This document shows, one piece after another, positions 1 to 7,958 of a stretch of DNA of 64,000 nucleotides. Each line of letters opens with the position of its first letter. The first letter of the stretch is position 1. The DNA comes from Thermobacillus sp. ZCTH02-B1 (lineage in GTDB: Bacteria; Bacillota; Bacilli; Paenibacillales; Paenibacillaceae): assembly GCF_002159085.1 (NCBI RefSeq), contig NZ_LZRU01000001.1, positions 62,001-126,000 on the forward strand, written 5' to 3'. The position numbers and the translations under genes were made by a program. The notes beneath the pieces were generated by a model. The model saw nothing but the letters and a program-made list of their open reading frames with translations, made no database searches and was not told where the DNA came from.

Positions 1-2253
1 CCGTTCGAGGATGATGGAGCAGCCCTTCGGCACGCTGGGGAACCCCAACTCAATCTCCTTCAGCACCGACCGTCTCGCTCTCGGCAGAAGCGCCTGGAAC
101 CGCTGCTCGAAGTTGTACTCGCGGTGCGCCTGCCCGACGAAATCGAGCACGGTCAGCGCTTCCTTCCCCTCGCAGAGCCGAAGTCCCCGCCCGAGTTGCT
201 GCAGAAACACGGTCAGGCTCTCCGTCGGCCTCAAGAAAAGCACGGTGTTCACTTCCGGGATATCCACGCCCTCGTTGTACAGGTCCACGACGAAGACGAA
301 ATGGATCTCCTTCCGCACGAGTCGCTTCCTCACCGATTCCCGCACGTCGTCGGGTGAATCGGCTGTCAGATATTCGGAAGGCACCCCAAAGGCGTTGAAC
401 TGCTCGGCCATGAACTTCGCGTGCAGCTTGCTCACGCAGAACCCGATCCCGATCACGTCCCGGATGTCCGTGCAGTACCGCTCCACCGCTTCGAAAATAT
501 AACGCGCCCGCTCCTTCGCCGTCCGCTCCTCGAACACGTAAACCTTCTCCAGATCGGACTCGTCATACTTGCCGAAGCGCCACCGAACACCGCGCAGGTC
601 CACGGAGTCCGTCACGCCGAAATAGTGAAACGGGCTAAGCAGCTTACGCTCGATCGCCTCATACAGCCGGATCTCCGCGGCGATCCGGCCGTCGAAATAA
701 TCCGTTACCCGCTTTCCGTCCGCCCGCTCCGGCGTCGCGGTAAGTCCGAGCAGCACCCGCGGCTTGTAATACTCCAACAGTTGCCGATACGACGGCGCCG
801 CCGCGTGATGGAACTCGTCAACAATGATGAAATCGTAGAAATCCGGCGGCGTCCGGGCGAACAGATCCCGGGAATTCAGCGACTGGATCGAGACGAACAG
901 GTGGTCGATCCGCTCCGGCACCTGCCCCGCCACCATGATGTCGCCGAAATTCAGGTCGCGCAGAATTGAGCGGAAGCAGGCGAGGCTCTGCTGCAGAATC
1001 TCCCGGCGATGCGCGACGAACAGCAGCCGGTTCGGCTTGCCCGGATTCTGCCGGCAGTACCGGCGGTAGTCGAAGGCAGCGATGACGGTCTTCCCCGTGC
1101 CCGTCGCCGCAACGACAAGATTGCGGTACCGGCCGTGCACCTCCCGCTCCGCCTGCAGCTTGTCGAGGATTTCCTGCTGATAGTAGTAGGGCTGGATATC
1201 GAAAAAGTACCCCGCCACCCCCTCCCCGTCGGCTTCCCGCGAACGTTCGGCTTTCAAAGCCTGACGCAATTGCCGTTCATGGAGCTGCGGTATGAACGTC
1301 ACGAACTCCGGGTTGTTCCAGTAATGCTCGAAGGTAACCTCGACCTTCCGCACCAGCTCCGGCGCGTCCTGCTGTGACAGCCGGACGTTCCATTCAAGGC
1401 CCGAGACAAACGCGGATTCCGAAATGTTGGAAGAGCCGATGTAGACGGTGCTGAAGCCGGTGTCCCGCCAGAAAAGGTAAGCCTTCGCGTGGAGGCGGGT
1501 CGTTTTCGTATCGTAGGAGATTTTCACCTCGGTATTGGGAAGCTTGACGAGCTCCTGGACGGCCTTGTAGTCGGTCGCGCCCATGTAGCTCGTCGTGATG
1601 ACCCGAAGCCGACCGCCCCGCATCGTGAACGCCTTGAGCTCATTGAGCAGCAGCCGAAGCCCGCTAAACTTGATGAAGGAAACAAGGAAGTCTATCCGGT
1701 CGCTCGTCGCGATCTCCTTCTTCAGCTCCGCCATCATGCTCGGTTCCCTTTTGTCCCCGGTGAAAAGGGAACTTGAGGACAGCGGGGTTTGGGGACGAAC
1801 GCGAGGACTCCACGACTCACCCCGGCTGCGGTCGATCAGTTCCAGCAGCATCTCGGCGTCCCGGTGGATGAGCTGTCCTTTCAGTTCGGCGACAAGCCCC
1901 GGATCGAACCGATCACCCTCCGCACGCTCGAGATAATCCATTGTATATCGGATGATGGCGTTGCACAGCTCGACCCGATCCCGGACCGCCGTGTCGCCGT
2001 CGTCCAGATAGGCCATGACCCGCGCCAGCAGACGCCCCATGTATTGACCGAGAATCTCGGCCGACTCGGCTCGATCCAGCTTGCCCTTGTCGTATTGCCA
2101 TGCGTTATTCAATCGCGCCAGTTCGTCGTGAAGATATTCGTTGATGATCTGCTCATACAGACCGGGATGAAGCAATGCTGTCACCACCAAAGCCTGGCCT
2201 TTTTCCTCATCTTCCAATATTCGACACCATTGGCGATAGCCCCTCTTTCCCAT
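1..2253 (-). CDS. PLD-domain / DEAD-like SF2 helicase protein (HKD nuclease + helicase, DUF3427-type), 3' end cut by window edge
   Basis: About 750 residues are visible and the frame is still open at base 1, so the C-terminus is missing. The N-terminal third holds a phospholipase D-like (HKD) segment with HAKAYLF and GSSN, the family's catalytic HxK...N signature. A superfamily 2 helicase core follows: Walker A ATGTGKT, motif II VDEFHH, motif III TATPER and motif VI QQLGRGLRL. This PLDc-ResIII-Helicase_C order is known for a family whose C-terminus is usually DUF3427, often found among genome-defence or DNA-processing genes. A nucleic-acid translocase/nuclease role is inferred from the family. 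The start is uncertain: ATG at 2253 gives the longest product but has no obvious ribosome site, and GTG codons near 2180 are alternatives. Confidence 0.85.
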   Translation of the reverse strand, partial: MGKRGYRQWCRILEDEEKGQALVVTALLHPGLYEQIINEYLHDELARLNNAWQYDKGKLDRAESAEILGQYMGRLLARVMAYLDDGDTAVRDRVELCNAIIRYTMDYLERAEGDRFDPGLVAELKGQLIHRDAEMLLELIDRSRGESWSPRVRPQTPLSSSSLFTGDKREPSMMAELKKEIATSDRIDFLVSFIKFSGLRLLLNELKAFTMRGGRLRVITTSYMGATDYKAVQELVKLPNTEVKISYDTKTTRLHAKAYLFWRDTGFSTVYIGSSNISESAFVSGLEWNVRLSQQDAPELVRKVEVTFEHYWNNPEFVTFIPQLHERQLRQALKAERSREADGEGVAGYFFDIQPYYYQQEILDKLQAEREVHGRYRNLVVAATGTGKTVIAAFDYRRYCRQNPGKPNRLLFVAHRREILQQSLACFRSILRDLNFGDIMVAGQVPERIDHLFVSIQSLNSRDLFARTPPDFYDFIIVDEFHHAAAPSYRQLLEYYKPRVLLGLTATPERADGKRVTDYFDGRIAAEIRLYEAIERKLLSPFHYFGVTDSVDLRGVRWRFGKYDESDLEKVYVFEERTAKERARYIFEAVERYCTDIRDVIGIGFCVSKLHAKFMAEQFNAFGVPSEYLTADSPDDVRESVRKRLVRKEIHFVFVVDLYNEGVDIPEVNTVLFLRPTESLTVFLQQLGRGLRLCEGKEALTVLDFVGQAHREYNFEQRFQALLPRARRSVLKEIELGFPSVPKGCSIILER

Positions 2254-2275
2254 GACATTGGGAGTGATCCGTCAC

Positions 2276-2592
2276 ATGCGCAGTAAATCATCGCTGCGGC
2301 TGGCCGCCGCGCCGGCGGTGCTGTTCGCGGGCACATTGGAACATCGGGCGGCCTCCGACCCGTCCGGCCATCCGGCGTACCGGAGCCGCGAGTTGATCCT
2401 GCTGGAGGAAGAGAAGTCGACAACGCGGAACCGGGGGAGCCGGATAGAGAGGAGTTTGAAATCCCGGGAGCGGGTGCGATCCGGTTCGCGGAACTGATCG
2501 ACGATCGCATCGCCCGTTTCCGCTTCGACGGCGACCGGGAAGGCTTCTTCGATCTGGCGGATAACCGGATCGGGATGGATGGGCGGGAATGA
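2276..2592 (+). pseudogene. broken small gene (frameshifted), function unknown
   Basis: Two plus-strand frames look coding by composition but are offset. From ATG 2276 the product begins MRSKSSLRLAAAPAVLFAG and runs to about RELILLEEE. Near 2412 the sense then moves to another frame, containing AIRFAELIDDRIARF and FFDLADNRIG and ending at TGA 2590-2592. The second part uses codons with G/C-rich third positions typical of the window. A single-base indel would join them into about 105 residues. No domain is recognised. It could be a decayed gene, a sequencing error, or the C-terminal remnant of a larger gene. Confidence 0.35.
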
Positions 2593-2776
2593 CGGGACGG
2601 CGCCCCATCGGCGGAACCATGAACCGCAACAGACCCTTCCGGCAATGACTCGGCACATCCTCCGATCCCGGCGGCACCGGATCTTTCACGGGCAGGTTCT
2701 CATTCGCCCGGATGCCGGTGTTGGCGGTCAGCAGGAGCAGCAGGGCGAAAGCGAGAACAATGCCGTATTTTTTCAT
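2288..2776 (-). CDS. possible small exported protein, doubtful beyond its signal peptide
   Basis: The ATG at 2776 follows a GGGGGAT ribosome-site-like stretch, and the product starts with a convincing signal peptide (MKKYGIVLAFALLLLLTA, positive N-region then Leu/Ala core). After roughly 45 residues the sequence turns into Arg/Pro-rich text typical of a wrong frame, and it overlaps the better-looking plus-strand reading at 2276-2592. Most likely a short secreted protein whose 3' part is frameshifted, or a chance start. Only the signal peptide region is trusted. Confidence 0.25.
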   Translation of the reverse strand: MKKYGIVLAFALLLLLTANTGIRANENLPVKDPVPPGSEDVPSHCRKGLLRFMVPPMGRRPVIPAHPSRSGYPPDRRSLPGRRRSGNGRCDRRSVPRTGSHPLPGFQTPLYPAPPVPRCRLLFLQQDQLAAPVRRMAGRVGGRPMFQCAREQHRRRGGQPQR

Positions 2777-2868
2777 CGGCCATCCCCCGATTCACGGCTT
2801 TGACGATGAATTTCCGCTTCGTTTCATAAATGAAAGACCTGAAATGCCGTCCCCTGCGCCCGATGTGT

Positions 2869-3249
2869 TCACTTCCCCTCCCGCACGGACTTCTCCCCGG
2901 AGGCCTCCCTTTCCCGCCGCTCCGCCAGATACTCCAGATGCCGGAATCCCCAATCGCACATCGACTTGAGCAGAGCGGTCAGCGAGCGGCCGTGCTCCGT
3001 CAGTGAATACTCCACCCGGGGCGGCACCTCCGGATACACCTTGCGGGTGATGAGACCGTCCCGCTCCAATTCCCTCAGATGCACGGCCAGCATGCCGTGC
3101 CGCGCCTCCGGAATCCGCCTCCTGAGCTCCCCGAACCGCTTCGTGCCCTCGAACATCAGAATGAACAGGATGAACGGCTTCCATTTGCCCCCGATGACCC
3201 GAAGCGCCGTCAGGATTCCCTCGTCTTTCACACCCGTGCGTTGTTCCAT
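2869..3249 (-). CDS. HxlR-family winged-helix transcriptional regulator
   Basis: 126 residues, the usual HxlR length. The single winged-helix domain has hallmark pieces: [13 protein letters not shown], then [29 protein letters not shown] (recognition helix), then the wing [12 protein letters not shown]. These regulators bind DNA as dimers and often respond to reactive or toxic small molecules. It is transcribed away from the SDR oxidoreductase at 3418, with a 168-base shared control region holding an 18-bp perfect palindrome. Control of the SDR + MFS pair is the natural inference. The C-terminus ([14 protein letters not shown]) is charged and probably disordered. Confidence 0.9.
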   Translation of the reverse strand: MEQRTGVKDEGILTALRVIGGKWKPFILFILMFEGTKRFGELRRRIPEARHGMLAVHLRELERDGLITRKVYPEVPPRVEYSLTEHGRSLTALLKSMCDWGFRHLEYLAERREREASGEKSVREGK

Positions 3250-3321
3250 CCGGCATCCCCCTTTCCTGCATGCAGAACCAAAATATCACAACTTCCGGTT
3301 TATTCCCAGATGCGCGCCAAA

Positions 3322-3339
3322 AGTCCGGCCGGCCGGACT
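3322..3339. promoter_or_regulatory. 18-bp perfect palindrome in divergent hxlR-like/SDR control region
   Basis: AGTCCGGCC is followed directly by its exact complement GGCCGGACT. It lies 73 bases upstream of the regulator start and 79 bases upstream of the SDR start. A second, looser inverted repeat (GTACG...CGTAC, 3342-3360) follows. This is the best candidate for the HxlR operator, inferred from position and symmetry. The high GC makes some chance symmetry possible. Confidence 0.45.
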
Positions 3340-3417
3340 ATGTACGGAAAAAAAGCGTACTTCACAGCCTCCGGCCGCATGCAGATAATGGGACGTAAAC
3401 CGAAAGGAGGAAGCCAC

Positions 3418-4194
3418 ATGCGCATTTCCCTGGAAGGAAAAGCCGCGCTCGTCACGGGCGGCGCCCGCGGCATCGGCCTCGCCGCGGTGCGTGCGCTGGC
3501 GGAAGCGGGAGCGCAGGTCGCGGCCACGTCCCGCGCGGGGTCTGAGGCGCTGCGCGAACTTGCGGCATCCCGGCCGGTGATGCACATACCGGTCAACGCG
3601 GCGACCGCGTCCGGAGCGCAGCAGGCCGTCGCCGCGGCGGTGGCACGGTTCGGCCGCCTGGACATCCTCGTGAACAACATCGGCGCGACCGATCCGTCGG
3701 CGGGGGCGGGGTTCACGGCGCTGACGGACCGCGAGTGGGGCGAGATGCTCGAGGTAAACCTGATGAGCGTGATCCGCGTGACGCGCGCGGCGCTGCCATA
3801 CCTGCTCGGCAGCGGGAACGCCAGCGTCGTCAACGTCTCCACGATGAACGCGATCATGCCGATTCCGTTCCTGTTCGCCTACAGCGCCGCGAAGGCCGCG
3901 GTCACGAACCTGACGATGAACCTCGCCGAGACCTACGCCGCGCAGGGGGTGCGGTTCAACACGGTGGTACCCGGACCGACGCGCACCGACCTGTGGGCCG
4001 GACGAATGCCCGAGTCCGGGGACGAAGAAGCGGTGCGCGCCTTCGCCCGGGAACAGCTCGGCATCCCGCTCGGACGCCTCGCCGAGCCGGAGGATGTCGC
4101 GCATCTGATCGTCTTCCTGGCCTCCGACCGCGCCGCGATGATCACCGGATCGGACTACATCATCGATGTCGGTCTGGTCCGGACGATCCACTGA
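3418..4194 (+). CDS. SDR-family NAD(P)-dependent oxidoreductase
   Basis: 258 residues, a standard classical short-chain dehydrogenase length. The Rossmann motif is TGGARGIG (about 13-20), the structural motif is VNNIG (about 86), and the catalytic Ser141, Tyr155 and Lys159 sit in the expected spacing (YSAAK). The C-terminus ends with the usual SDYIIDVG-type strand. The start is fixed by AAAGGAGG eight bases before ATG 3418; a longer upstream reading exists but has no such site. Substrate cannot be told. The MFS exporter follows 15 bases later, so the two are probably co-transcribed under the divergent HxlR regulator, as in detoxification modules. Confidence 0.92.
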   Translation: MRISLEGKAALVTGGARGIGLAAVRALAEAGAQVAATSRAGSEALRELAASRPVMHIPVNAATASGAQQAVAAAVARFGRLDILVNNIGATDPSAGAGFTALTDREWGEMLEVNLMSVIRVTRAALPYLLGSGNASVVNVSTMNAIMPIPFLFAYSAAKAAVTNLTMNLAETYAAQGVRFNTVVPGPTRTDLWAGRMPESGDEEAVRAFAREQLGIPLGRLAEPEDVAHLIVFLASDRAAMITGSDYIIDVGLVRTIH

Positions 4195-4209
4195 GGGCGG
4201 AGATCCGGG

Positions 4210-5649
4210 ATGGCCGTTCGGACGCTGTCCCCGGGCGCCGCGCTGCTGCTCCTCTGCACCGCGCAGCTCATGGTGCTGCTGGACACCTCGATCGTCCACG
4301 TCGCGCTGCCTTCCATCCAGCGCGAGTTCTGCGCGGCGCCGGGCCGGCTGCAATGGGTCGCGACGGCGTACACGCTCTTCTACGGCGGGTTTCTGCTCGT
4401 CGGCGGCCGGCTGGGCGACCGGTTCGGCCGGCGCGGGACGCTGGCGGCGGGCGTATGGCTGTTCACGATGGCCTCCGCCGCAGCCGGATTCGCGCCGGGC
4501 GTCGGCCCGCTGATTGCGGCCCGGGCGCTGCAGGGGCTCGGTGCGGCGCTGGTCTCGCCGATGGTGTTCGTGTTCGTCACGGCGCTTCATCCGGAAGGAT
4601 CGTCCCGCAACCGGGTGATGGGCATCCTGAGCTCGATGTCGGCGGTCGGCGTCATTTCCGGGCTCATCCTCGGCGGGATGCTGACCGAAGGACTCGGGTG
4701 GCGGTCCGTGTTCTTCGCCACGGTGCCGGTCGGCCTGTCCATCGCGGCGATGCTGCCGAGGCTGCCGGAGGACCGGGCGGGCGAACGGCGGCCGCTTGAT
4801 CTTCCGGGCGCCGCCGCCGCGACGCTGGGCATCGGCTGCCTGGTGCTGGCGCTCGCCGAGGGAGGCGCATGGCGGGGGACGTCTTGGATCGGGGGATTGC
4901 TGGCGGCGGCCGTTCTGCTCCTCATGCTGTTCGCGGGCATCGAGCGGTCGTCGGCGAACCCGCTGCTCCCGCCCGGGCTGCTCGCACGGTCGTCGTTCGC
5001 CGGAGCGTGCCTTGCGGCGTTCCTGTTCGGCAGCGTGATCGGCCTGTCGATCTTCCTTCTCACGCTCTGCATGCAGCAGTCGATGGGGTTTGACCCGATG
5101 CGGGCCGCCGCCGCGTTCCTTCCGCAGGAGCTGACCGTCGTCGTCATGGCCAATCTGGTCGGACGGCTCGTGACCCGCTTCGGGACGCGGGCGGTCCTGC
5201 TGGCGGGAGCGGCGGCGTTCGCGCTCGGCGCCCTGAGGCTGTCGCATCTGGCGGCGGAGAACGCCTGGTCCGCCTATATTCTGCCGGGCACCATCCTGAT
5301 CGGCATCGGGATCGGCTGCGTGCTGGTCGCCTCTTCCGTCACGATGACCAGCGGCCTTGCCCGCGAAGATCAGGGGGCGGCCGCCGGGCTGTGGAACGTC
5401 GCGCCCCAGATCGGCGCCTCCGTCAACACGGCGATTCTCGCGGCTGCGGCCGACGCGTTCTCGCGCGGGCGGCTGCTTGCGGCCCCGCAATCCGCCGAGG
5501 CGCTCGCCGGCTACCGCTCGGCCTTCACCGCGCTGCTTGCCTGGACGGTGCTGATCAGTCTGGGCGTCTGGCTCCTACTGCGCCGCTCTGACGCTGAGGC
5601 GCGGAGACTCCCGGCCGAATCGGCGGCCCGGGACGGCAAGGGCGGATAG
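4210..5649 (+). CDS. MFS transporter, DHA2 (EmrB/QacA-like) drug:H+ antiporter type
   Basis: 479 residues with about 14 hydrophobic segments, the size of the 14-helix DHA2 drug exporters. The signatures are LDTSIVHVALPSI in helix 1 (motif D1), GRLGDRFGRR in the 2-3 loop (motif A) and a motif-C-like AVGVISGLILGG in helix 5. It likely exports a hydrophobic or toxic compound with proton exchange across the cytoplasmic membrane. A GGAG sequence precedes ATG 4210. It sits in an apparent operon with the SDR gene and is probably controlled by the HxlR-like regulator. The actual substrate is unknown. Confidence 0.92.
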   Translation: MAVRTLSPGAALLLLCTAQLMVLLDTSIVHVALPSIQREFCAAPGRLQWVATAYTLFYGGFLLVGGRLGDRFGRRGTLAAGVWLFTMASAAAGFAPGVGPLIAARALQGLGAALVSPMVFVFVTALHPEGSSRNRVMGILSSMSAVGVISGLILGGMLTEGLGWRSVFFATVPVGLSIAAMLPRLPEDRAGERRPLDLPGAAAATLGIGCLVLALAEGGAWRGTSWIGGLLAAAVLLLMLFAGIERSSANPLLPPGLLARSSFAGACLAAFLFGSVIGLSIFLLTLCMQQSMGFDPMRAAAAFLPQELTVVVMANLVGRLVTRFGTRAVLLAGAAAFALGALRLSHLAAENAWSAYILPGTILIGIGIGCVLVASSVTMTSGLAREDQGAAAGLWNVAPQIGASVNTAILAAAADAFSRGRLLAAPQSAEALAGYRSAFTALLAWTVLISLGVWLLLRRSDAEARRLPAESAARDGKGG

Positions 5650-5679
5650 CCGCGTGGGGCGGATGCCCCCTCCGGCGGT

Positions 5680-6008
5680 TCAATCCTTCCCGGCGTACCG
5701 CGCATGCCTTCGCAGATATTCGTCGAGCTGATCGGCCGGACGCCGGACCGGACCGCCGTGGCACACCTCCAGGTGCACGGGGTCCAGTTCCCGCACGACG
5801 CAGCCGCTCCTCCGGGTCCGCTTCACGTTCGCGCACGCGCGCGAGCCTCCCGCGCAGCTCTTCGAACGGCGGCACGGCGACGTGGTGCAGCAGCGACTCC
5901 TTGTCCGCGAAGTAGAGATAGATCGCCGTATGGGAGCAGCCCGCCCGCTTCGCGATCTCCCGCATCGTGACGACGTCGAATCCCCGTTCGGCGAACAGTT
6001 CCGCCGTT
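5680..6008 (-). pseudogene. TetR-family regulator remnant, truncated at the N-terminus and frameshifted
   Basis: The helix-turn-helix part is clear: FAERGFDVVTMREIAKRAG, then CSHTAIYLYFADKESLLHHV. The first helix normally found upstream is missing: an in-frame TGA (inside the sequence AAGCTTGA) directly precedes the surviving text at about 6008. Around 5800-5815 the coding sense shifts frame and continues as VVRELDPVHLEVCHGG, ending with TGA at 5680. Joined, it gives only about 108 residues against about 190 for a normal TetR protein. This is probably a dead regulator left at a deletion junction next to the ABC operon terminator. Confidence 0.75.
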
Positions 6009-6037
6009 CAAGCTTTTGGGATATTCGAGAGTCCAAT

Positions 6038-6078
6038 AAAAAAAGCAGCATGCCTTCCATACAGAAAGCCATGCCGCT
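6038..6078 (-). terminator. rho-independent terminator after the sugar ABC permease genes
   Basis: Read on the minus strand, AGCGGCATG pairs with CATGCTGCT (one G-T wobble) and is followed at once by a run of seven T. It lies about 60 bases beyond the stop of the permease gene ending at 6140. Confidence 0.8.
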
Positions 6079-6139
6079 CTTTGCATCATGCAAGGATGTG
6101 CGAACAAACGTGATACCGAACCGACAATATCGGCCGCCG

Positions 6140-6963
6140 TCACCCTTTTACGGCACCGGCCGCAATTCCCTTGACGATATGTTTCTGCATGAGGAGAAAG
6201 AAGATGAAAATCGGAATCAGCGTGATCACCGTAAGCGTCATGAACATCGGCCACTGCACGGCGAATTCGCCTTTGGCCTTGTAGATCTCCAGGACAAGCG
6301 TCGATTTGGAGGACGAGTTCAGGAACAGCATCGGCGCCAGGAAATCGTTCCAGATCCACATCGTCTCGAAAATGACGCTCGTGATCGTGATCGGCTTGAG
6401 CAGCGGCAGGATGATGCGCCAGAAGATGCCCCATACGCTGCAGCCGTCGATGACCGCGGCCTCGGACAAGTCGCGGGGAATTGTCTTCATGTATCCCATC
6501 ATCAGGAAGAAGACGAACACCGAATTGCTCGTATACAGGATGATGAGGCCGTAATGCTTGTCGATGAAATGCAGATCGCTCATCAACTGGAACAGCGGGA
6601 TGAGCGTCGCCTGGAACGGGATCATGAAGCCCGCGAGCAGATAGATCATCGCCACCCGCGTCAACCGGTTCGGATTGAACACGACCGGGTAAGCGCCCAT
6701 TGCGCCGATCAGCACGATCAGCACGACGGAGAAGAAGGTGATGGTCAGCGTGTTGCCGAAACTGCGCAGAACCGTCGTCTCCTCGAACACTTGGATGTAG
6801 TTCGTGAAGATCCATTTCGACGGCAGCGCCACCGGGTTTCGGGCCGTCTCCTGCATCGTTTTGAACGTGTTGATGATGATCAGGTAGAACGGAAAGAACA
6901 CCACGATGCCCGCGGGGGCATCAAAAGATCGAGCAGCCAATTTCGCTTGATCGAATCCGTCAC
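6140..6963 (-). CDS. carbohydrate ABC transporter permease, MalG type (frameshifted near the N-terminus)
   Basis: The main body is a MalG/UgpE-like inner-membrane permease with about six membrane segments and the EAA loop EAAVIDGCSVWGIFW that contacts the ATPase, ending ...GIAAGAVKG. The natural start is GTG 6963, overlapping the stop of the upstream permease (GTGA) and giving VTDSIKRNWLLDLLMP. The frame then jumps: the continuation PAGIVVFFPFYLIIINTFK reads in another frame. The break lies at a run of five G (five C in the gene, 6914-6918), where a sixth base would restore a normal protein of about 275 residues. A homopolymer sequencing error is the simplest explanation. Without repair only an internal start (around 6940) would make a shorter product. 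Confidence 0.85.
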
Positions 6964-7844
6964 TGCAGGTTCTGCTCCCTTCGTTGCATGATCGTCACCT
7001 GGAAGACGGCGACGACGAGCACGATGAAGAAGAAGACGATGGACATCGCCGAAGCCAAGCCGTATTGGGTTTCCGTGATGCCCCGCAGCACGATGACCTG
7101 GGTGATCGAGTACGTCTCGAAGCCCGGTCCGCCCTTGGTCAAGGCGAACGGAATTTCGTACACCTTCAGCCCGCCCGTCAAGAGCAGCATGACGCTGATC
7201 GTCATGGCGGGCGCCAGCAGCGGCAGCGTGATGTGACGGAACTGCTGGAGCCTGCTGGCTCCGTCAATCGCGGCCGCCTCGTAGTATTCCTTCGGGATAG
7301 CCTGCAGAAAAGCCAGGTACAGGATGGCATGCCACCCGGTAACCGCCCATGACGCGACGACGACCGTGGAGATTTTGGCGAGCAGCGGATCCGCCAGCCA
7401 CGGCTGCGGACCGATGCCGAACAGCTCCCGGAGAATCTTGTTCATCACGCCCGAATCGACCGGCGCCAGTATGAATCCCCAGATGTAGGCGAGCAAAAGC
7501 CCGCTCGGAATCGAAGGAAAGAAGAAGATGGCACGATGCAGATTGCGCGTCAGAAACTTCTGGTCGAAAATGATCGCCAGCGGAATGGCGAACACCGTCA
7601 CGAGCAACGCCTTGGCGACCGTAAAGAACAACGTGAACGACAACGCGGACAGCAGCGCGTCATCCGAGAAAATCCGTACATAATTTTTCATCCCGACGAA
7701 ATCATAGACTTTCGAGTAACCGTCGAAATTCGTCAGGCTCAGAAAGAACGCCTTGAGCAGGGGGTAGATCGTAAACAGGGAGTAAACGGCCAGGATTGGC
7801 ACCAAAAACGAAAGGTACTGCGCTTGTCGGACAAATCTGGTCAT
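6960..7844 (-). CDS. carbohydrate ABC transporter permease, MalF/UgpA type
   Basis: 294 residues with six predicted membrane helices and the EAA loop EAAAIDGASRLQQFRHITL. The first permease of the pair normally contains such a loop and a long first periplasm-facing segment, as here. ATG 7844 is chosen because GGAGG lies six bases upstream; a longer reading to 7895 lacks a site. It is transcribed after the lipoprotein binding-protein gene and before the MalG-type permease, with which it overlaps. No ATPase gene is present, so a shared MsmX/UgpC-like ATPase is presumed. Confidence 0.93.
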   Translation of the reverse strand: MTRFVRQAQYLSFLVPILAVYSLFTIYPLLKAFFLSLTNFDGYSKVYDFVGMKNYVRIFSDDALLSALSFTLFFTVAKALLVTVFAIPLAIIFDQKFLTRNLHRAIFFFPSIPSGLLLAYIWGFILAPVDSGVMNKILRELFGIGPQPWLADPLLAKISTVVVASWAVTGWHAILYLAFLQAIPKEYYEAAAIDGASRLQQFRHITLPLLAPAMTISVMLLLTGGLKVYEIPFALTKGGPGFETYSITQVIVLRGITETQYGLASAMSIVFFFIVLVVAVFQVTIMQRREQNLQ

Positions 7845-7910
7845 ACACGGCCTCCCCATCTGTCGCAATCCATGCCATTCGAGACCCGAAAGCAACGTTT
7901 CTTTGTTATG

Positions 7911-7943
7911 AAAAAGAGGGTAGTAGGCGATCCTATACCCTCT
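7911..7943 (-). terminator. hairpin with T-run between binding-protein gene and permease genes
   Basis: AGAGGGTA (7915-7922) pairs with TACCCTCT (7936-7943). On the minus strand the stem is followed by TTTTT (complement of 7911-7915). It lies 16 bases beyond the binding-protein stop. Such partial terminators are known to keep binding-protein transcripts more abundant than permease transcripts. Confidence 0.7.
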
Positions 7944-7958
7944 CTACAGGAACGACGA

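Noticed and set aside
3286..5490. A 734-codon minus-strand frame opposite the SDR and MFS genes
   Set aside because: The text is Arg/Asp/Gln-rich and lacks hydrophobic cores. The plus-strand SDR and MFS genes have full motifs and ribosome sites.
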